From: Rhizobium sp. P40RR-XXII
Lineage (GTDB): Bacteria > Pseudomonadota > Alphaproteobacteria > Rhizobiales > Rhizobiaceae
Length of the DNA: 64,000 bases
Reading direction: 5' to 3'
NCBI RefSeq assembly: GCF_012641405.1
Contig: NZ_JABAII010000017.1
Coordinates: forward strand, 62,001-126,000
Each line of letters starts with the position of its first letter. Positions within the stretch are counted from its first letter, which is position 1. The translations under genes and the position numbers were made by a program. This document shows positions 1 through 9,055 of the stretch, in pieces. The notes below the pieces were generated by a model that saw nothing but the letters and a program-made list of their open reading frames with translations, ran no database searches and was not told the origin of the DNA.

Positions 1-2
1 GG

Positions 3-836
3 AAAATCGGCACCAAGATCATGGCTGCGGTCTGTATCATCCTTCTGCTTCTGCTGGCGAGAGCCTTCTGGAAGGGCGACATTGCCTGGGAATATGTCGG
101 GGAAAACCTCTTTTCCAAATCCGTCCTTGCAGGCGTCGGCAATACGATCATCATGACGGTCTGCGCCATGATCGTCGGTATCGTCCTTGGCGTCATAGCG
201 GCCATCATGCGCATGTCCGACAATCCGGTTCTGCGCAGCATATCCGTCGGCTATGTCTGGCTGTTCCGGGGCACGCCGGCGCTGCTGCAGCTCCTTCTGT
301 GGTTCAATCTCGCGCTGATTTTCCCGACGATCGGCATTCCGGGATTTCTCTCGGTTCGAACCGTCGATGTGATGACCCCCTTCGTTGCGGCTCTTCTCGG
401 GCTTGGCATCCAGCAGGGTGCCTATACCGCCGAAGTCGTGCGCGCCGGCATCCTGTCGATCGACAAGGGGCAGATGGAAGCGGCGCAATCGATTGGCATG
501 ACGAAGTTGCGGGCGACCTTGAAGATCGTTCTGCCACAGGCCATGCGCGTCATCGTTCCGCCGATCGGCAACGAGACGATCGGAATGGTCAAGCTGACGT
601 CGCTCGCGAGCGTCATCCAATATTCCGAGGTGCTGAGAAGCGTCGAGGACATTTACTACGTCAATTCGCGCGTCATCGAACTGCTGATTGTCGCCGCCAT
701 CTGGTACATGGTCATCGTCACCGCCTTGAGCATCGCGCAGATCTACATCGAGCGGCATTTCTCCAAGGGATGGGGCAGGCGGGACGCCAGCGCCCAGCAG
801 GCAACCAATCAGGCTCTCGTCGGGGAGGCTGGCTGA
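3..836 (+). CDS. Polar amino-acid ABC transporter permease (5' end cut off)
   Basis: Inner-membrane permease of a His/Glu/Gln-type amino-acid importer. The frame is open to the window edge and an internal Met lies at 21, so the true start is probably upstream. Visible are several hydrophobic segments and, around 453-600, the EAA-like cytoplasmic loop (residues AAQSIGMTKLRATLKIVLPQ) that docks to the ATPase. The N-terminal half carries the TVxMT-like start of the permease domain (GNTIIMTV). The stop overlaps the ATG of the ATPase (TGATG at 834-838), so the two are translationally coupled. The binding-protein gene follows, giving the order permease, ATPase, binding protein. Family assignment is secure; the substrate is inferred only from the neighbours. 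Confidence 0.9.
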   Translation, partial: KIGTKIMAAVCIILLLLLARAFWKGDIAWEYVGENLFSKSVLAGVGNTIIMTVCAMIVGIVLGVIAAIMRMSDNPVLRSISVGYVWLFRGTPALLQLLLWFNLALIFPTIGIPGFLSVRTVDVMTPFVAALLGLGIQQGAYTAEVVRAGILSIDKGQMEAAQSIGMTKLRATLKIVLPQAMRVIVPPIGNETIGMVKLTSLASVIQYSEVLRSVEDIYYVNSRVIELLIVAAIWYMVIVTALSIAQIYIERHFSKGWGRRDASAQQATNQALVGEAG

Positions 837-1597
837 TGGACGCGATCATCAAGGCGCACGGTCTGCAGAAGTATTTCGGCACGTTCCACGTCCTGAAGGA
901 CATCGATTTCGAGATCAGAAGGGGGGAGGTGGTCTGCATCATCGGACCATCCGGCTCGGGAAAAAGCACTTTCCTGCGCTGCATCAACCAGCTCGAGCAG
1001 ATCGATGCCGGTTATGTCACGGTCGAGGATGAAATCGCCGGCTATCGCCGCGAAGGCAACCGGCTGTTCCCTTTGCCGGACCGCGAGATCGCCCGCCAGC
1101 GTCAGGCTGTCGGCATGGTCTTTCAGAAGTTTCATCTCTTCCCGCATCGCACGGTCCTGCAGAACATCATCGAGGGTCCGGTCGGCGTGCAGAAGCGGCC
1201 GCGGCAGGAATGTATTGCCGAGGCGCGCGTCCTTCTGCAGCGTGTCGGCCTCGCCGACAAGGCCGGCGCCTATCCGGGCGAATTATCCGGCGGTCAGCAG
1301 CAGCGCATCGCGATCGCCCGCGCACTTGCGATGAAGCCGAAGGCGATGCTGTTCGACGAGCCAACCTCGGCGCTTGATCCCGAACTTGTCGGCGAAGTTC
1401 TCAGCGTCATGAAGGAGCTTGCAGCTTCCGGCACGACGATGATCGTCGTCACGCATGAGATCGGCTTTTGCAGGGAGGTTGCCGATCGCGTCGTCTTTAT
1501 GGATGGCGGCATGATCGTCGAGACCGGTACACCCGGTGAGATCCTTGAAAACCCCAGAAATCCCAGAGTGAAGAACTTCATCTCTGCGGTGCTTTAA
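836..1597 (+). CDS. Polar amino-acid ABC transporter ATP-binding protein
   Basis: Cytoplasmic ATPase of the importer, 253 residues. Walker A is GPSGSGKST (about residue 39), the Q-loop region is GMVFQKFHLFPH, the signature is LSGGQQQR, Walker B is AMLFDEP and the switch His lies in VVTHE. It is a GlnQ/HisP-type protein with a slightly enlarged segment before the Q-loop. The open frame extends back to 299, but that part lies inside the permease gene in another frame. The ATG at 836 overlaps the permease stop and begins right at the normal start of the family. It forms an operon with the permease and the binding protein. Confidence 0.95.
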   Translation: MDAIIKAHGLQKYFGTFHVLKDIDFEIRRGEVVCIIGPSGSGKSTFLRCINQLEQIDAGYVTVEDEIAGYRREGNRLFPLPDREIARQRQAVGMVFQKFHLFPHRTVLQNIIEGPVGVQKRPRQECIAEARVLLQRVGLADKAGAYPGELSGGQQQRIAIARALAMKPKAMLFDEPTSALDPELVGEVLSVMKELAASGTTMIVVTHEIGFCREVADRVVFMDGGMIVETGTPGEILENPRNPRVKNFISAVL

Positions 1598-1637
1598 ACA
1601 ACAAGACCCTGAAGAAAGAACATCAGAGGAGAATTTC

Positions 1638-2468
1638 ATGAAACTCATTCGTCTCGCCGTTTCCGCGGCCCTCTTGTCGCTCGCTGCGACCGCCGCGTCC
1701 GCGGATTCGAACCTGAACCTGCTTAAGGATGGCGAGCTACGCATCCTGACGAACCCGATCTATCCGCCGATGGAGTTCGTCAATCCGAATAGCGGTACAA
1801 TCGATGGCTTTGATGTCGATCTGGCGAATGCCATTGCCAAGAAGCTCAATCTGACGACCGTCTTCGTCACCTCGGCCTTCCAGGAACTGCAAAGCGGCCT
1901 TCAGACCGGACGCGCCGACATGATCATCTCCGGCATGAGCGACAATGTGAAGCGCCAGGCGAGCATGGATTTCGTCGACTATCTCACCAGCGGCCCGATC
2001 CTGTTTACCGTCAAGGCCAATGCCGACACGTACAAGGAGACGACCGATCTGTGCGGCAAGACCGTTGCTGGAAGCCGCAGCACGTCCTTTGGTGATAACG
2101 TCAAGTCCTGGAGTGCGGCCAATTGCGAGGGCAAGGGCAAGCCGGCCATCAAATTCGAGGGGACCGCGGATTCAAATGCTGCCCGTCTCGGCATGAAGCA
2201 GGGACGCTATGACGCCGTCGTGCAGGGCGTTGAGACGATCGCCTATCAGATGCATCTCGAGCCGGACACCTATAAACTCGTCGGCGAACCGTTGCTCAGC
2301 AACGACACCTTCGGCATGGGTTTCAAGAAGGACAATACCGCGCTTCGCGATGCGATTGCCGGTGCGCTCGACGCCGTCATCAAGGACGGCACCTATGACC
2401 AGATCCTTCAGAAGTGGGGCCTCGTGCACAACGCTGTTCCGAAGGCCGTCATAAACGGCGTCAAGTAA
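1638..2468 (+). CDS. Periplasmic amino-acid-binding protein (SBP family 3)
   Basis: Secreted solute receptor for the upstream permease/ATPase, 276 residues. A Sec signal peptide (Lys/Arg start, hydrophobic core, cleavage near ASA-DS, residues 1-23) precedes a family 3 fold with IYPPMEFVNPNSGTIDGFDVDLANAI, typical of polar amino-acid receptors, and a closing YDQILQKWG motif. An AGAGGAGA ribosome site precedes the ATG. A nine-base-pair hairpin follows the stop and may keep this transcript abundant relative to downstream genes. Next to a PrpD-family and an argininosuccinate-lyase-family enzyme, the ligand may be an amino-dicarboxylate, but this is inference. Confidence 0.92.
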   Translation: MKLIRLAVSAALLSLAATAASADSNLNLLKDGELRILTNPIYPPMEFVNPNSGTIDGFDVDLANAIAKKLNLTTVFVTSAFQELQSGLQTGRADMIISGMSDNVKRQASMDFVDYLTSGPILFTVKANADTYKETTDLCGKTVAGSRSTSFGDNVKSWSAANCEGKGKPAIKFEGTADSNAARLGMKQGRYDAVVQGVETIAYQMHLEPDTYKLVGEPLLSNDTFGMGFKKDNTALRDAIAGALDAVIKDGTYDQILQKWGLVHNAVPKAVINGVK

Positions 2469-2478
2469 CATCCAAGGC

Positions 2479-2503
2479 AAGCGCCGCTCTTAGCGCGGCG
2501 CTT
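2479..2503 (+). terminator. Hairpin after binding-protein gene
   Basis: Perfect inverted repeat AAGCGCCGC ... GCGGCGCTT with a seven-base loop, 11 bases after the binding-protein stop. There is no long T run, so it may be a partial terminator or an mRNA-stabilising hairpin rather than a full stop. Confidence 0.6.
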
Positions 2504-2598
2504 CCAGATCCTCTGCATGCAGCCATTGGCCGGGACGCTTCAGCGTCCGCGGGCGGATAGCGGCGCCCTGAAAAACTCAAAACGCATAGCTGAATCCC

Positions 2599-3471
2599 AT
2601 GACTGCCAAGAGTGCAACCAAATCGGCGAAACCAACTTTGTGGCCGGAAGGCCGGCAATCGGCGGTGGCGCTCGCCTTCGATGTCGATGGCCCGACGGGT
2701 GACGCGATGCTCGACGGCTCCCTGCTCTCCAACCCACGCTACTTCACACAGGGCGCCTATGGCCCGTGGCGGGCACTGCCGCGCCTTCTCGGCCTTCTCG
2801 GAACATATGGTCTCAAAGCGACGTTCTTCGTGCCGACCTGGGTGGTCGAACATTGGCCGTCGCAATGCGAACGCATCCTGATGGAGGCTCACGAAATTGC
2901 TTATCACGGTCACTATCACGAGGTCTTCATCAACTGCAGCCCGCAGCAGCAACTCGACATCATGGAGCGCTCGCGCGAAATCTTCCGCTCCCGAATGGGG
3001 ATGATTCCGGTCGGTTTCCGCACGCCCTCGGGTGACTGGAGCGACGAAACGGCCGAACTTCTGCGCGACTTCGGCGTCATCTACTCCAGTTCGATGCGCG
3101 GTGACGACCGTCCTTATTTCCACACGACGCCGCGCGGGCGCGGCCTTGTCGAGATTCCGGGGCGGTGGGATATCGATGATTACACCGCTCTTGCCTACAG
3201 CGAGGAGCCTGATTTCCCCGTCGGTCTCGACCGGATTTCAGGCTACGGCGACGTTCAAAGCAACTGGTGCGCCGAATTCGAAGGCTATCACCGCGAAGGG
3301 CTTTGCTGGACGACGATCCTGCATCCGAAGGTCTGCGCCAAGCCGGGGCGGCTTGCGATCCTCGAAGGCCTCTTCAAAGCGATCACCGCCCATGGCGACA
3401 GCGTTTGGACAACACACTGCGCTGAAATCGCAAAATGGTGGATCGCACAACATCCGGAGAATGCCGCATGA
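2599..3471 (+). CDS. NodB/PuuE-like polysaccharide-deacetylase-family hydrolase 1
   Basis: 290-residue protein of the carbohydrate esterase 4 / PuuE allantoinase fold, a metal-dependent amide or ester hydrolase. Seen: the metal motif FDVDG (residues 27-31, in place of the usual DDG), the second motif YHGHYHE with His103 and His107, and the family phrases GFRTPSGDWS and TTILHPKVCAKPGR. No signal peptide is evident, so it is probably cytoplasmic, which fits a small-molecule amidohydrolase better than a cell-wall deacetylase. Its stop overlaps the ATG of a paralogue (ATGA). No clear ribosome site precedes the ATG, so the start is less certain. The exact substrate is unknown. Confidence 0.8.
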   Translation: MTAKSATKSAKPTLWPEGRQSAVALAFDVDGPTGDAMLDGSLLSNPRYFTQGAYGPWRALPRLLGLLGTYGLKATFFVPTWVVEHWPSQCERILMEAHEIAYHGHYHEVFINCSPQQQLDIMERSREIFRSRMGMIPVGFRTPSGDWSDETAELLRDFGVIYSSSMRGDDRPYFHTTPRGRGLVEIPGRWDIDDYTALAYSEEPDFPVGLDRISGYGDVQSNWCAEFEGYHREGLCWTTILHPKVCAKPGRLAILEGLFKAITAHGDSVWTTHCAEIAKWWIAQHPENAA

Positions 3472-4367
3472 TCAGCACGGCTGCCGAAAGCTACTGGCCA
3501 CAGGGCAAGAAATGCGCAGCGATTGTCTCCGTGATCTTCGACGACGGCCTCGATGCGATTGCACAGGCTCCCGATCTCAAAGGGCGCGCCAAGAGCTTTT
3601 CCGTCTGGCAATATGGAGCCGCGCGCGGCGTCGAGCGTCTTTGCGATGTCTTTGCTAATGCGGACATATCCACAAGCTGGTTCGTGCCCGGCATCCTCGT
3701 TGAAAAGCATGAACAGCTGCTGCGCGATGTCGTGTCGCCGCGCCATGAGATCGAGAGCCACGGCTGGAGCTTTGAACGCTATGACGCCATATCAGCACCT
3801 GAAGCCGTCGATCTCCTCAAGCGCAGCCGGGAGCGACTGAATGCGATCGCATCGAACGATGTTTCCGGCTTCCGGCTGCCCGCCGGCAACTGGCCGCGTC
3901 GCTTCGATCGACTGCTTCTTCAGGCGGGCTATTCCTGGTCGGCGTCGTTGAATGGCGACGATACGCCCTACAGCCATTCCTCGTCGCTGGTGGAGATCCC
4001 GGTTCATCTCGAGCTCGAGGACCGGCCTTATTTCCAGTTCAATTTCACCCCGGCCTTTCCGAAAGGGCAGGGGCGTCTCCCCTCCTATGAGGCGGTTCTC
4101 GGCAACTGGATCGCCGAGTTCGATGCCTACCGCCAATACGGCCTCTGCTATGTCATCCAGCTTCGCCCGGAATGGACCGGAACGCCCGGCCGGATCGCGC
4201 TCGTGGCAGCCTTGCTCGCTCATATCGCCAGCTTCGATGATGTGTGGTTGGCAACGGCTGCAGAAGTAGCTCGCTGGCACGCCGGGAAGGGCATTGCCGC
4301 GCCTGGCGATCATCCCGTCAACGTCTATGAAGCCTATGTCGACGAGGAGCGGGCCGTTGAGCGATAA
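3468..4367 (+). CDS. NodB/PuuE-like polysaccharide-deacetylase-family hydrolase 2
   Basis: 299-residue paralogue of the preceding gene. The ATG at 3468 overlaps the upstream stop; an earlier in-frame Met at 3435 lies within the upstream gene and is less likely. It has the canonical FDDG (Asp25-Asp26). In the second metal motif it reads SHGWSFERY: His98 is kept, but the residue where a second His is expected is Phe. The two paralogues therefore differ in opposite ways (altered first motif in one, altered second motif in the other), so they may form a heteromer or one may be a non-catalytic partner. It overlaps the following PrpD-family gene by 11 bases. Confidence 0.78.
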   Translation: MISTAAESYWPQGKKCAAIVSVIFDDGLDAIAQAPDLKGRAKSFSVWQYGAARGVERLCDVFANADISTSWFVPGILVEKHEQLLRDVVSPRHEIESHGWSFERYDAISAPEAVDLLKRSRERLNAIASNDVSGFRLPAGNWPRRFDRLLLQAGYSWSASLNGDDTPYSHSSSLVEIPVHLELEDRPYFQFNFTPAFPKGQGRLPSYEAVLGNWIAEFDAYRQYGLCYVIQLRPEWTGTPGRIALVAALLAHIASFDDVWLATAAEVARWHAGKGIAAPGDHPVNVYEAYVDEERAVER

Positions 4368-5718
4368 TCTGACACAGGCATTGGCGGGGCTGGTTTGTTC
4401 GACGAAATTCGAGGCCTTTCCGCCTGAAACCATTCACAAGGCGAAGCTCCATATTCTCGATACGCTGGGTGCTGCGATTGCCGGTTCGGCATCGCGCGAA
4501 ACCGATGCCGTCGTCGCGATGCTTGGCATCCAGGCCGGAGCCGGGAACGTCCCGATCTGGGGACGGCCGATCGGGACGGACGCGAGGACGTCGGCCTTCG
4601 TCAACGGCATGTCGGCTCACGCCTATGAGCTTGATGACAGCGGCGGCTGCGATCATTCTGGTGCCGTCGTCCTTCCGGCCGTGCTCGCCGTCCTCGGCGA
4701 TCATAGAGGGTCGATCGGCGGCCGCGAACTGTTGCGCGGTGTCCTACTCGGTTACGAAGTCGGCCGGCGCGTATTGGAAGCAGTCGGTGGATACGAGGAG
4801 CATAACGGTCTCGGCTGGCATTCCACGGGAACTTGCGGCGCGTTCGGCGCTGCGGCCGCCGTCGGCAGCGTGGTAAACCTCGACGTGACCGGCATGGCCT
4901 CCGCGCTTGGCGCGGCCTGCTCCTTTGCCGGCGGCACCTGGGCCTTCATCCACAATGGCAGTTCAGCCAAGAAGCTCCATGCCGGCCGTGCCGCCGAAGG
5001 CGGCCTCATGGCCGCCTATCTCGCAAGGCAGGGGTTCGAAGGTCCCGACAGCGTCTTCGAGACGAAGCGCTGGGGCAGCTTCTTTGCGACCTTCGGCGCG
5101 GGCAAGGGCGATCCCCAAGCGCTTGTCCGCGACTTCGGAGATTATTGGCGTCTGAACCGATGCTCCATCAAGCCGCACGCCACTTGCCGCGGCACGCATG
5201 CGGGGATCGATGCACTGGATCTCATGCTGCAGCGCTACGGCCTTGCGCCTGCCGATATCGCCGCCATCGAAATTGATATCAGCGGCTTTCAGTACGGCAT
5301 GTGCGGCGGCAAGGTCATCCAATCCCGCGCGCAAGCCCAGATGAGCTTGCCCTATGCGCTGGTCGCTCGGCTGCGCTATGGCAAGGTCTTTCTGGCCGAG
5401 CTGGAAGAGGCCGCTTGGTCGGCAGTCGAGATCGGTCCGTTGATGGATCGCATCATAGTTCGCGTCGACCCGGCGATGAGGGACGAGGACGAACCGGCGA
5501 TCACGATCGTGACGAACACTGGCGAACGGCATCGGCTCGTCGTCGAATTTCCCCTCGGAGGCCCGCAGAACCCGCTGAGCGACGAGCGGTTAGTCGCCAA
5601 ATATACGGCGCTCGCCCGCATGGTTCTGCCGGCAGCAAAGGTCGACGTTATCAGCGACTTCGTTCTCGACCTTGAAAACCAGGCCGACGCTCGCAGTCTG
5701 CTTACTCTGCTTCAATAA
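4357..5718 (+). CDS. MmgE/PrpD family protein
   Basis: 453-residue cytoplasmic enzyme of the MmgE/PrpD family, which includes 2-methylcitrate dehydratase, cis-aconitate decarboxylase and the iminodisuccinate epimerase known from Agrobacterium. Seen: N-terminal helical domain with HAYELDD and HNGLGWHSTGTCG, then SAKKLHAGRAAEGG and RCSIKPHATCRGTHAGIDA, all family hallmarks. The TTG at 4357 is chosen because GAGGAG lies eight bases upstream and it gives the normal family length; a Met at 4294 would overlap the upstream gene much more. The gene sits directly before an argininosuccinate-lyase-type enzyme, which favours an epimerase or isomerase of an amino-linked dicarboxylate over propionate metabolism (no prpB or prpC is present). 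Confidence 0.88.
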   Translation: MSDNLTQALAGLVCSTKFEAFPPETIHKAKLHILDTLGAAIAGSASRETDAVVAMLGIQAGAGNVPIWGRPIGTDARTSAFVNGMSAHAYELDDSGGCDHSGAVVLPAVLAVLGDHRGSIGGRELLRGVLLGYEVGRRVLEAVGGYEEHNGLGWHSTGTCGAFGAAAAVGSVVNLDVTGMASALGAACSFAGGTWAFIHNGSSAKKLHAGRAAEGGLMAAYLARQGFEGPDSVFETKRWGSFFATFGAGKGDPQALVRDFGDYWRLNRCSIKPHATCRGTHAGIDALDLMLQRYGLAPADIAAIEIDISGFQYGMCGGKVIQSRAQAQMSLPYALVARLRYGKVFLAELEEAAWSAVEIGPLMDRIIVRVDPAMRDEDEPAITIVTNTGERHRLVVEFPLGGPQNPLSDERLVAKYTALARMVLPAAKVDVISDFVLDLENQADARSLLTLLQ

Positions 5719-5766
5719 AGGATGCACCCGGAGGAGGGCGGCGTTCGTTCAAAAGGGAAGACCGCG

Positions 5767-7155
5767 ATGAGAAACCAGAAAGAAGCCACATGGTCGCCGC
5801 TGTTCAAGGAGGCGGTCTCCCGGGATTTCGAGAGCTTTCACGAGTGCCTCGATCAGGACAAGCGCATAGCCTTGCACGATGTTGCGGGTTCGAAGGTCCA
5901 CGCCGATATGCTTGCCCGTGCAGGCATCCTAAGCGCGCAGGACAACGCCCAGATCCAGGCCGGCTTGGACCAGGTGGCGGACGAAATGCGCTCGGGTACC
6001 TTCGAATGGAAGACGGAACTCGAAGACGTTCATACCAATGTCGAGAGCCGGTTGATCGCCCTGATCGGGGATGCTGGCAAGAAGCTGCATACCGCCAGAT
6101 CGCGCAACGATCAGGTCGCGACCAATATCCGTCTCTATGCCCGAGAGCAACTGGATCTCCTGGCCGATGACCTGAAAACGCTGATTGGCGCATTCGTCGA
6201 TCTTGCCGAGAAACACGCCGATGCGATCATGCCGGGCTTCACGCATCTGCAGGTGGCTCAGCCCATCACTTTCGGCCACCATCTCATGGCCTATGTCGAA
6301 ATGTTCCTGCGTGATCTCGACCGCGTTGGCGCAGCGCGCGAGCGCCTCAACGTTTCCCCACTTGGGGCCGCAGCGCTTGCCGGCACCGGTTATCCGATCG
6401 ATCCCGAATATAGCGCTTCTGCGCTTGGCTTTTCGGGGTCCTTCGTCAATTCACTCGACGCCGTTTCCGACCGTGACTATGTCGTCGATGTTTGCAGCGC
6501 CGGTTCGATCATCATGGGACATTTGTCGCGTTTCAGCGAGGAAGTCATCCTCTGGTGCACGCCGATGTTCGACTTCATCGAGGTCGGCGACCAGTTCTGC
6601 ACCGGCTCCTCGATCATGCCGCAGAAGCGTAATCCGGATCTCGCGGAACTGGTGCGTGGCAAGGCCGCCCGTGTCATGGGCAATCTCACTTTTTCCGCAG
6701 CCCTGATGAAGAGCCAACCGCTCGCCTTCAACAAGGACCAGCAGGAATCGAAGCCGCCGTTGACCGATACGCTTGAAACCGTGCGCGCGGCCGTCCGCGT
6801 CACGGCTCAAATGATCCCGACCATCAAAGTCAAGCATGCCAAGATGCTTGCAGCTGCCAATCAGGGCTATTCGACGGCAACCGATCTTGCCGATTATCTC
6901 GTCCGCGCCGGCTTGGCGTTCCGCGATGCGCACCATGCCGTTGCCGCAATCGTCGGCGCTGCCCGCGACAGGGCTCTGCCGACGCTCTCGGAGCTTTCGC
7001 TTACCGATATGCAGACTTTTGCGCCGACCATTCGCGAGGACGTGTTTGAGGTGCTGACGGTGGAGGGCTCGGTCGCCAGCCGCAACCACAAGGGTGGCAC
7101 AGCGCCGCGAAGGGTGAGAGAAGCTATCGAGACAGTGCGCCGGGCCATTGCCTGA
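5767..7155 (+). CDS. Argininosuccinate-lyase-family C-N lyase
   Basis: 462-residue member of the aspartase/fumarase superfamily, argininosuccinate lyase branch. Seen: HTARSRNDQVATN, GFTHLQVAQPITFGHH (the Thr-His pair) and the signature loop GSSIMPQKRNPD. Family enzymes eliminate fumarate from an amino-linked succinate. The ATG at 5767 has GGGAAG about seven bases upstream and gives the usual length; the Met at 5722 lies directly against an AAGGA and would add a non-conserved tail. Location in a catabolic operon with an importer and a PrpD protein, rather than among arginine genes, suggests a paralogue acting on another N-substituted aspartate, similar to EDDS or iminodisuccinate lyases. A true ArgH role cannot be excluded from sequence alone. 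Confidence 0.88.
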   Translation: MRNQKEATWSPLFKEAVSRDFESFHECLDQDKRIALHDVAGSKVHADMLARAGILSAQDNAQIQAGLDQVADEMRSGTFEWKTELEDVHTNVESRLIALIGDAGKKLHTARSRNDQVATNIRLYAREQLDLLADDLKTLIGAFVDLAEKHADAIMPGFTHLQVAQPITFGHHLMAYVEMFLRDLDRVGAARERLNVSPLGAAALAGTGYPIDPEYSASALGFSGSFVNSLDAVSDRDYVVDVCSAGSIIMGHLSRFSEEVILWCTPMFDFIEVGDQFCTGSSIMPQKRNPDLAELVRGKAARVMGNLTFSAALMKSQPLAFNKDQQESKPPLTDTLETVRAAVRVTAQMIPTIKVKHAKMLAAANQGYSTATDLADYLVRAGLAFRDAHHAVAAIVGAARDRALPTLSELSLTDMQTFAPTIREDVFEVLTVEGSVASRNHKGGTAPRRVREAIETVRRAIA

Positions 7156-7230
7156 GTGTATCGGTTGCCATTCCATCCGCATGCTTTAATGCTTGTTATT
7201 TCAGACAGCAGCGGAGAAGCCGGGTAGGAA

Positions 7231-8172
7231 ATGGAGCCGAGGTTCGATCATAACAGATTGCCGCCGCTGCAGACGCTGCAGACCTTTTCGGTCGTCGCGG
7301 AAACAGCCAGCTTCACGGCGGCGGCGGCCGAGCTCAATCTCAGCCAGAGCGCGATTAGCCGGCAGGTGCAGCAGCTCGAGCATTATTTCGGCTGCAGCCT
7401 GTTTGAGCGCCATACGCGCAAGGTGGCGCTGACGGAGCGTGGCATGGCGTTGATCCCGATCGTCGATGGTCTGCTCGCCTCGTTGAAGACCTCGTTCGAG
7501 GCGACGCGAACGACTGTGCGGTCGCTAACCATCCGCATGCCCCCGACCTTCGCGCGCAAATGGTTCCTGCCACGGCTCCCGGACCTTCACAGCCACCATG
7601 AAGACCTGAACATCAATATCGATACCGCCTGGTTCCTGCGGCCAACCTTTTCGGTCGGCGATATCGACATGCTGATCACCTACGGCAATGGCAACTGGCC
7701 GGGCATGGATGTGCTGCCGCTGTTACGAGAACAGTTGACGCCGATGTGCTCGCCTCAGTTTCTATCTAAACTTGGCGATCCGCCTGAGGTCGAGAACCTG
7801 CAGAGCTGCGTTCTGCTGCATTCCAATCCACGACACAGCGACTGGACGCTCTGGCTGCAGGCCGAAGGCGCCTATTCCTTTCAGGCGACCCGCCACCAGG
7901 TCTTCGACACGCAGGATTTTGCGATGACCGCTGCTGCGAGCGGTTATGGCGTGACGATGGGCGATCTCGCCTTTTCGCGACAGGATCTGGAAAGCGGTGA
8001 GTTGGTCGCCCCATTCAAACGTATCATCGACAGCGGCTACGGCTACTACGCACTTTGGCCGGCCCGCGCCGAAGCGCGCCAGAAAGTACGCGCCTTTTCC
8101 GATTGGTTGGGGCACGCCTGCAGCGCGAGCCCGGACGGCTTTGGCGGAGATCGAACCGAGGCTTTATCGTAG
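7231..8172 (+). CDS. LysR-family transcriptional regulator (GcvA-like)
   Basis: 313-residue LysR regulator. The N-terminal winged helix-turn-helix covers about residues 9-70 (LQTFSVVAETASFTAAAAELNLSQSAISRQ), followed by the co-inducer-binding domain with the GcvA-type W-x-x-W-L region (DWTLWLQAEG). It begins 75 bases after the lyase gene in the same direction and is probably the local regulator of the transporter/lyase operon, sensing the imported compound or a product. The last about 15 residues are poorly conserved in style. The operator was not located. Confidence 0.92.
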   Translation: MEPRFDHNRLPPLQTLQTFSVVAETASFTAAAAELNLSQSAISRQVQQLEHYFGCSLFERHTRKVALTERGMALIPIVDGLLASLKTSFEATRTTVRSLTIRMPPTFARKWFLPRLPDLHSHHEDLNINIDTAWFLRPTFSVGDIDMLITYGNGNWPGMDVLPLLREQLTPMCSPQFLSKLGDPPEVENLQSCVLLHSNPRHSDWTLWLQAEGAYSFQATRHQVFDTQDFAMTAAASGYGVTMGDLAFSRQDLESGELVAPFKRIIDSGYGYYALWPARAEARQKVRAFSDWLGHACSASPDGFGGDRTEALS

Positions 8173-8321
8173 CGTTATCGCAGTCTTTCGATGCCTCGAT
8201 TGTGACGACTAATTCCGCCGCACGTTCGGCGCGCCGCTATCGAGACCTTTTTCCTGCGACGTTGACATGAGCCAAATTACGACCATCGCGACTCGCGGAT
8301 CGAGCTGATCCACACAGAAGC

Positions 8322-8657
8322 GTGCTTCACCAAAATCCGAACCTATACCCATCTATCAGAGAAAGCCGAGCTTGCCTGGTCATCAGTCCTGCGGCCGAGG
8401 CGGTATGGCAAGGTGGTAAGCTCGCACGCAAGGCACAAGACACCACCCTTGAATGGGTAACAAAGAACAAGGCTGCTGTCGCCGCCGAGTGGAACCGGAC
8501 TAATCCCGCTTTCCCGGTTGAGGAAGGGAAACATATGAGCCACCCGTCAACCCAGCCTGATATCGAGGTGATGTTCGAACCGACATCGCTTCGCTTCGAC
8601 GGCGGCGCGGCCCTGTCTGGTTCCGCGAGCGAGGAAAATGCATTGGAAACGCGGTAA
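8322..8657 (+). pseudogene. Degraded hypothetical fragment
   Basis: A 111-codon open frame in the 925-base gap between the LysR gene and the secretion operon. The segment EAVWQGGKLARKAQDTTLEW and the following AAEWNR vaguely recall the C-terminal end of small DUF4160-type proteins, but no start-proximal domain is present. Another frame from about 8654 to 8805 reads on as a plausible peptide (IRIGFYHMPNEENGAFSLRW), which suggests frameshift decay. No recognisable function. The rest of the gap, from about 8770, is AT-rich and probably promoter sequence. Confidence 0.25.
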
Positions 8658-9032
8658 ACGCGATCACCATCCGCATCGGCTTCTACCATATGCCCAACGA
8701 AGAAAATGGGGCCTTCAGTCTTCGATGGCTGGCGGATTGCGGTCATCCACGCATCTGGGACATGCTTGCCAATGAGCTATTTCTAATATTATCAAAATTT
8801 TCGACTGTTTTAAATTGAATTCGGACGGGTCGGAATAGCTAATGCCATGTACATTCTGTGTGTGGCCGGAGGTAATAATTGTTGCCATCTTGCGACAGTG
8901 ACATGCGACTCTGTGAATAGTCCAAAAATAGTCACTTGGTTTCGGCCAGACAGGCTTGCGCTCTTCGGTATTAACTGTTTCAGGAGATTAAATCGGAATC
9001 TATTTTGCAAGTGGACGTGATGTCGTCTACGC

Positions 9033-9055
9033 TTGTAGGTAAATAAGACTTACAA
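9033..9055. promoter_or_regulatory. Imperfect palindrome upstream of secretion operon
   Basis: TTGTAGGT ... ACTTACAA, eight-base arms with one mismatch around a seven-base centre, about 42 bases before the TTG start of the TolC-like gene in an AT-rich stretch. It may be an operator; the protein that would bind it is unknown. Confidence 0.3.

Noticed and set aside
299..835. 5' extension of the ATPase frame
   Set aside because: It lies inside the permease gene in another frame; family length and the overlap fix the start at 836.
5722..5766. Longer start for the lyase gene
   Set aside because: The Shine-Dalgarno-like AAGGA touches the ATG and the added residues are outside the family's conserved start.
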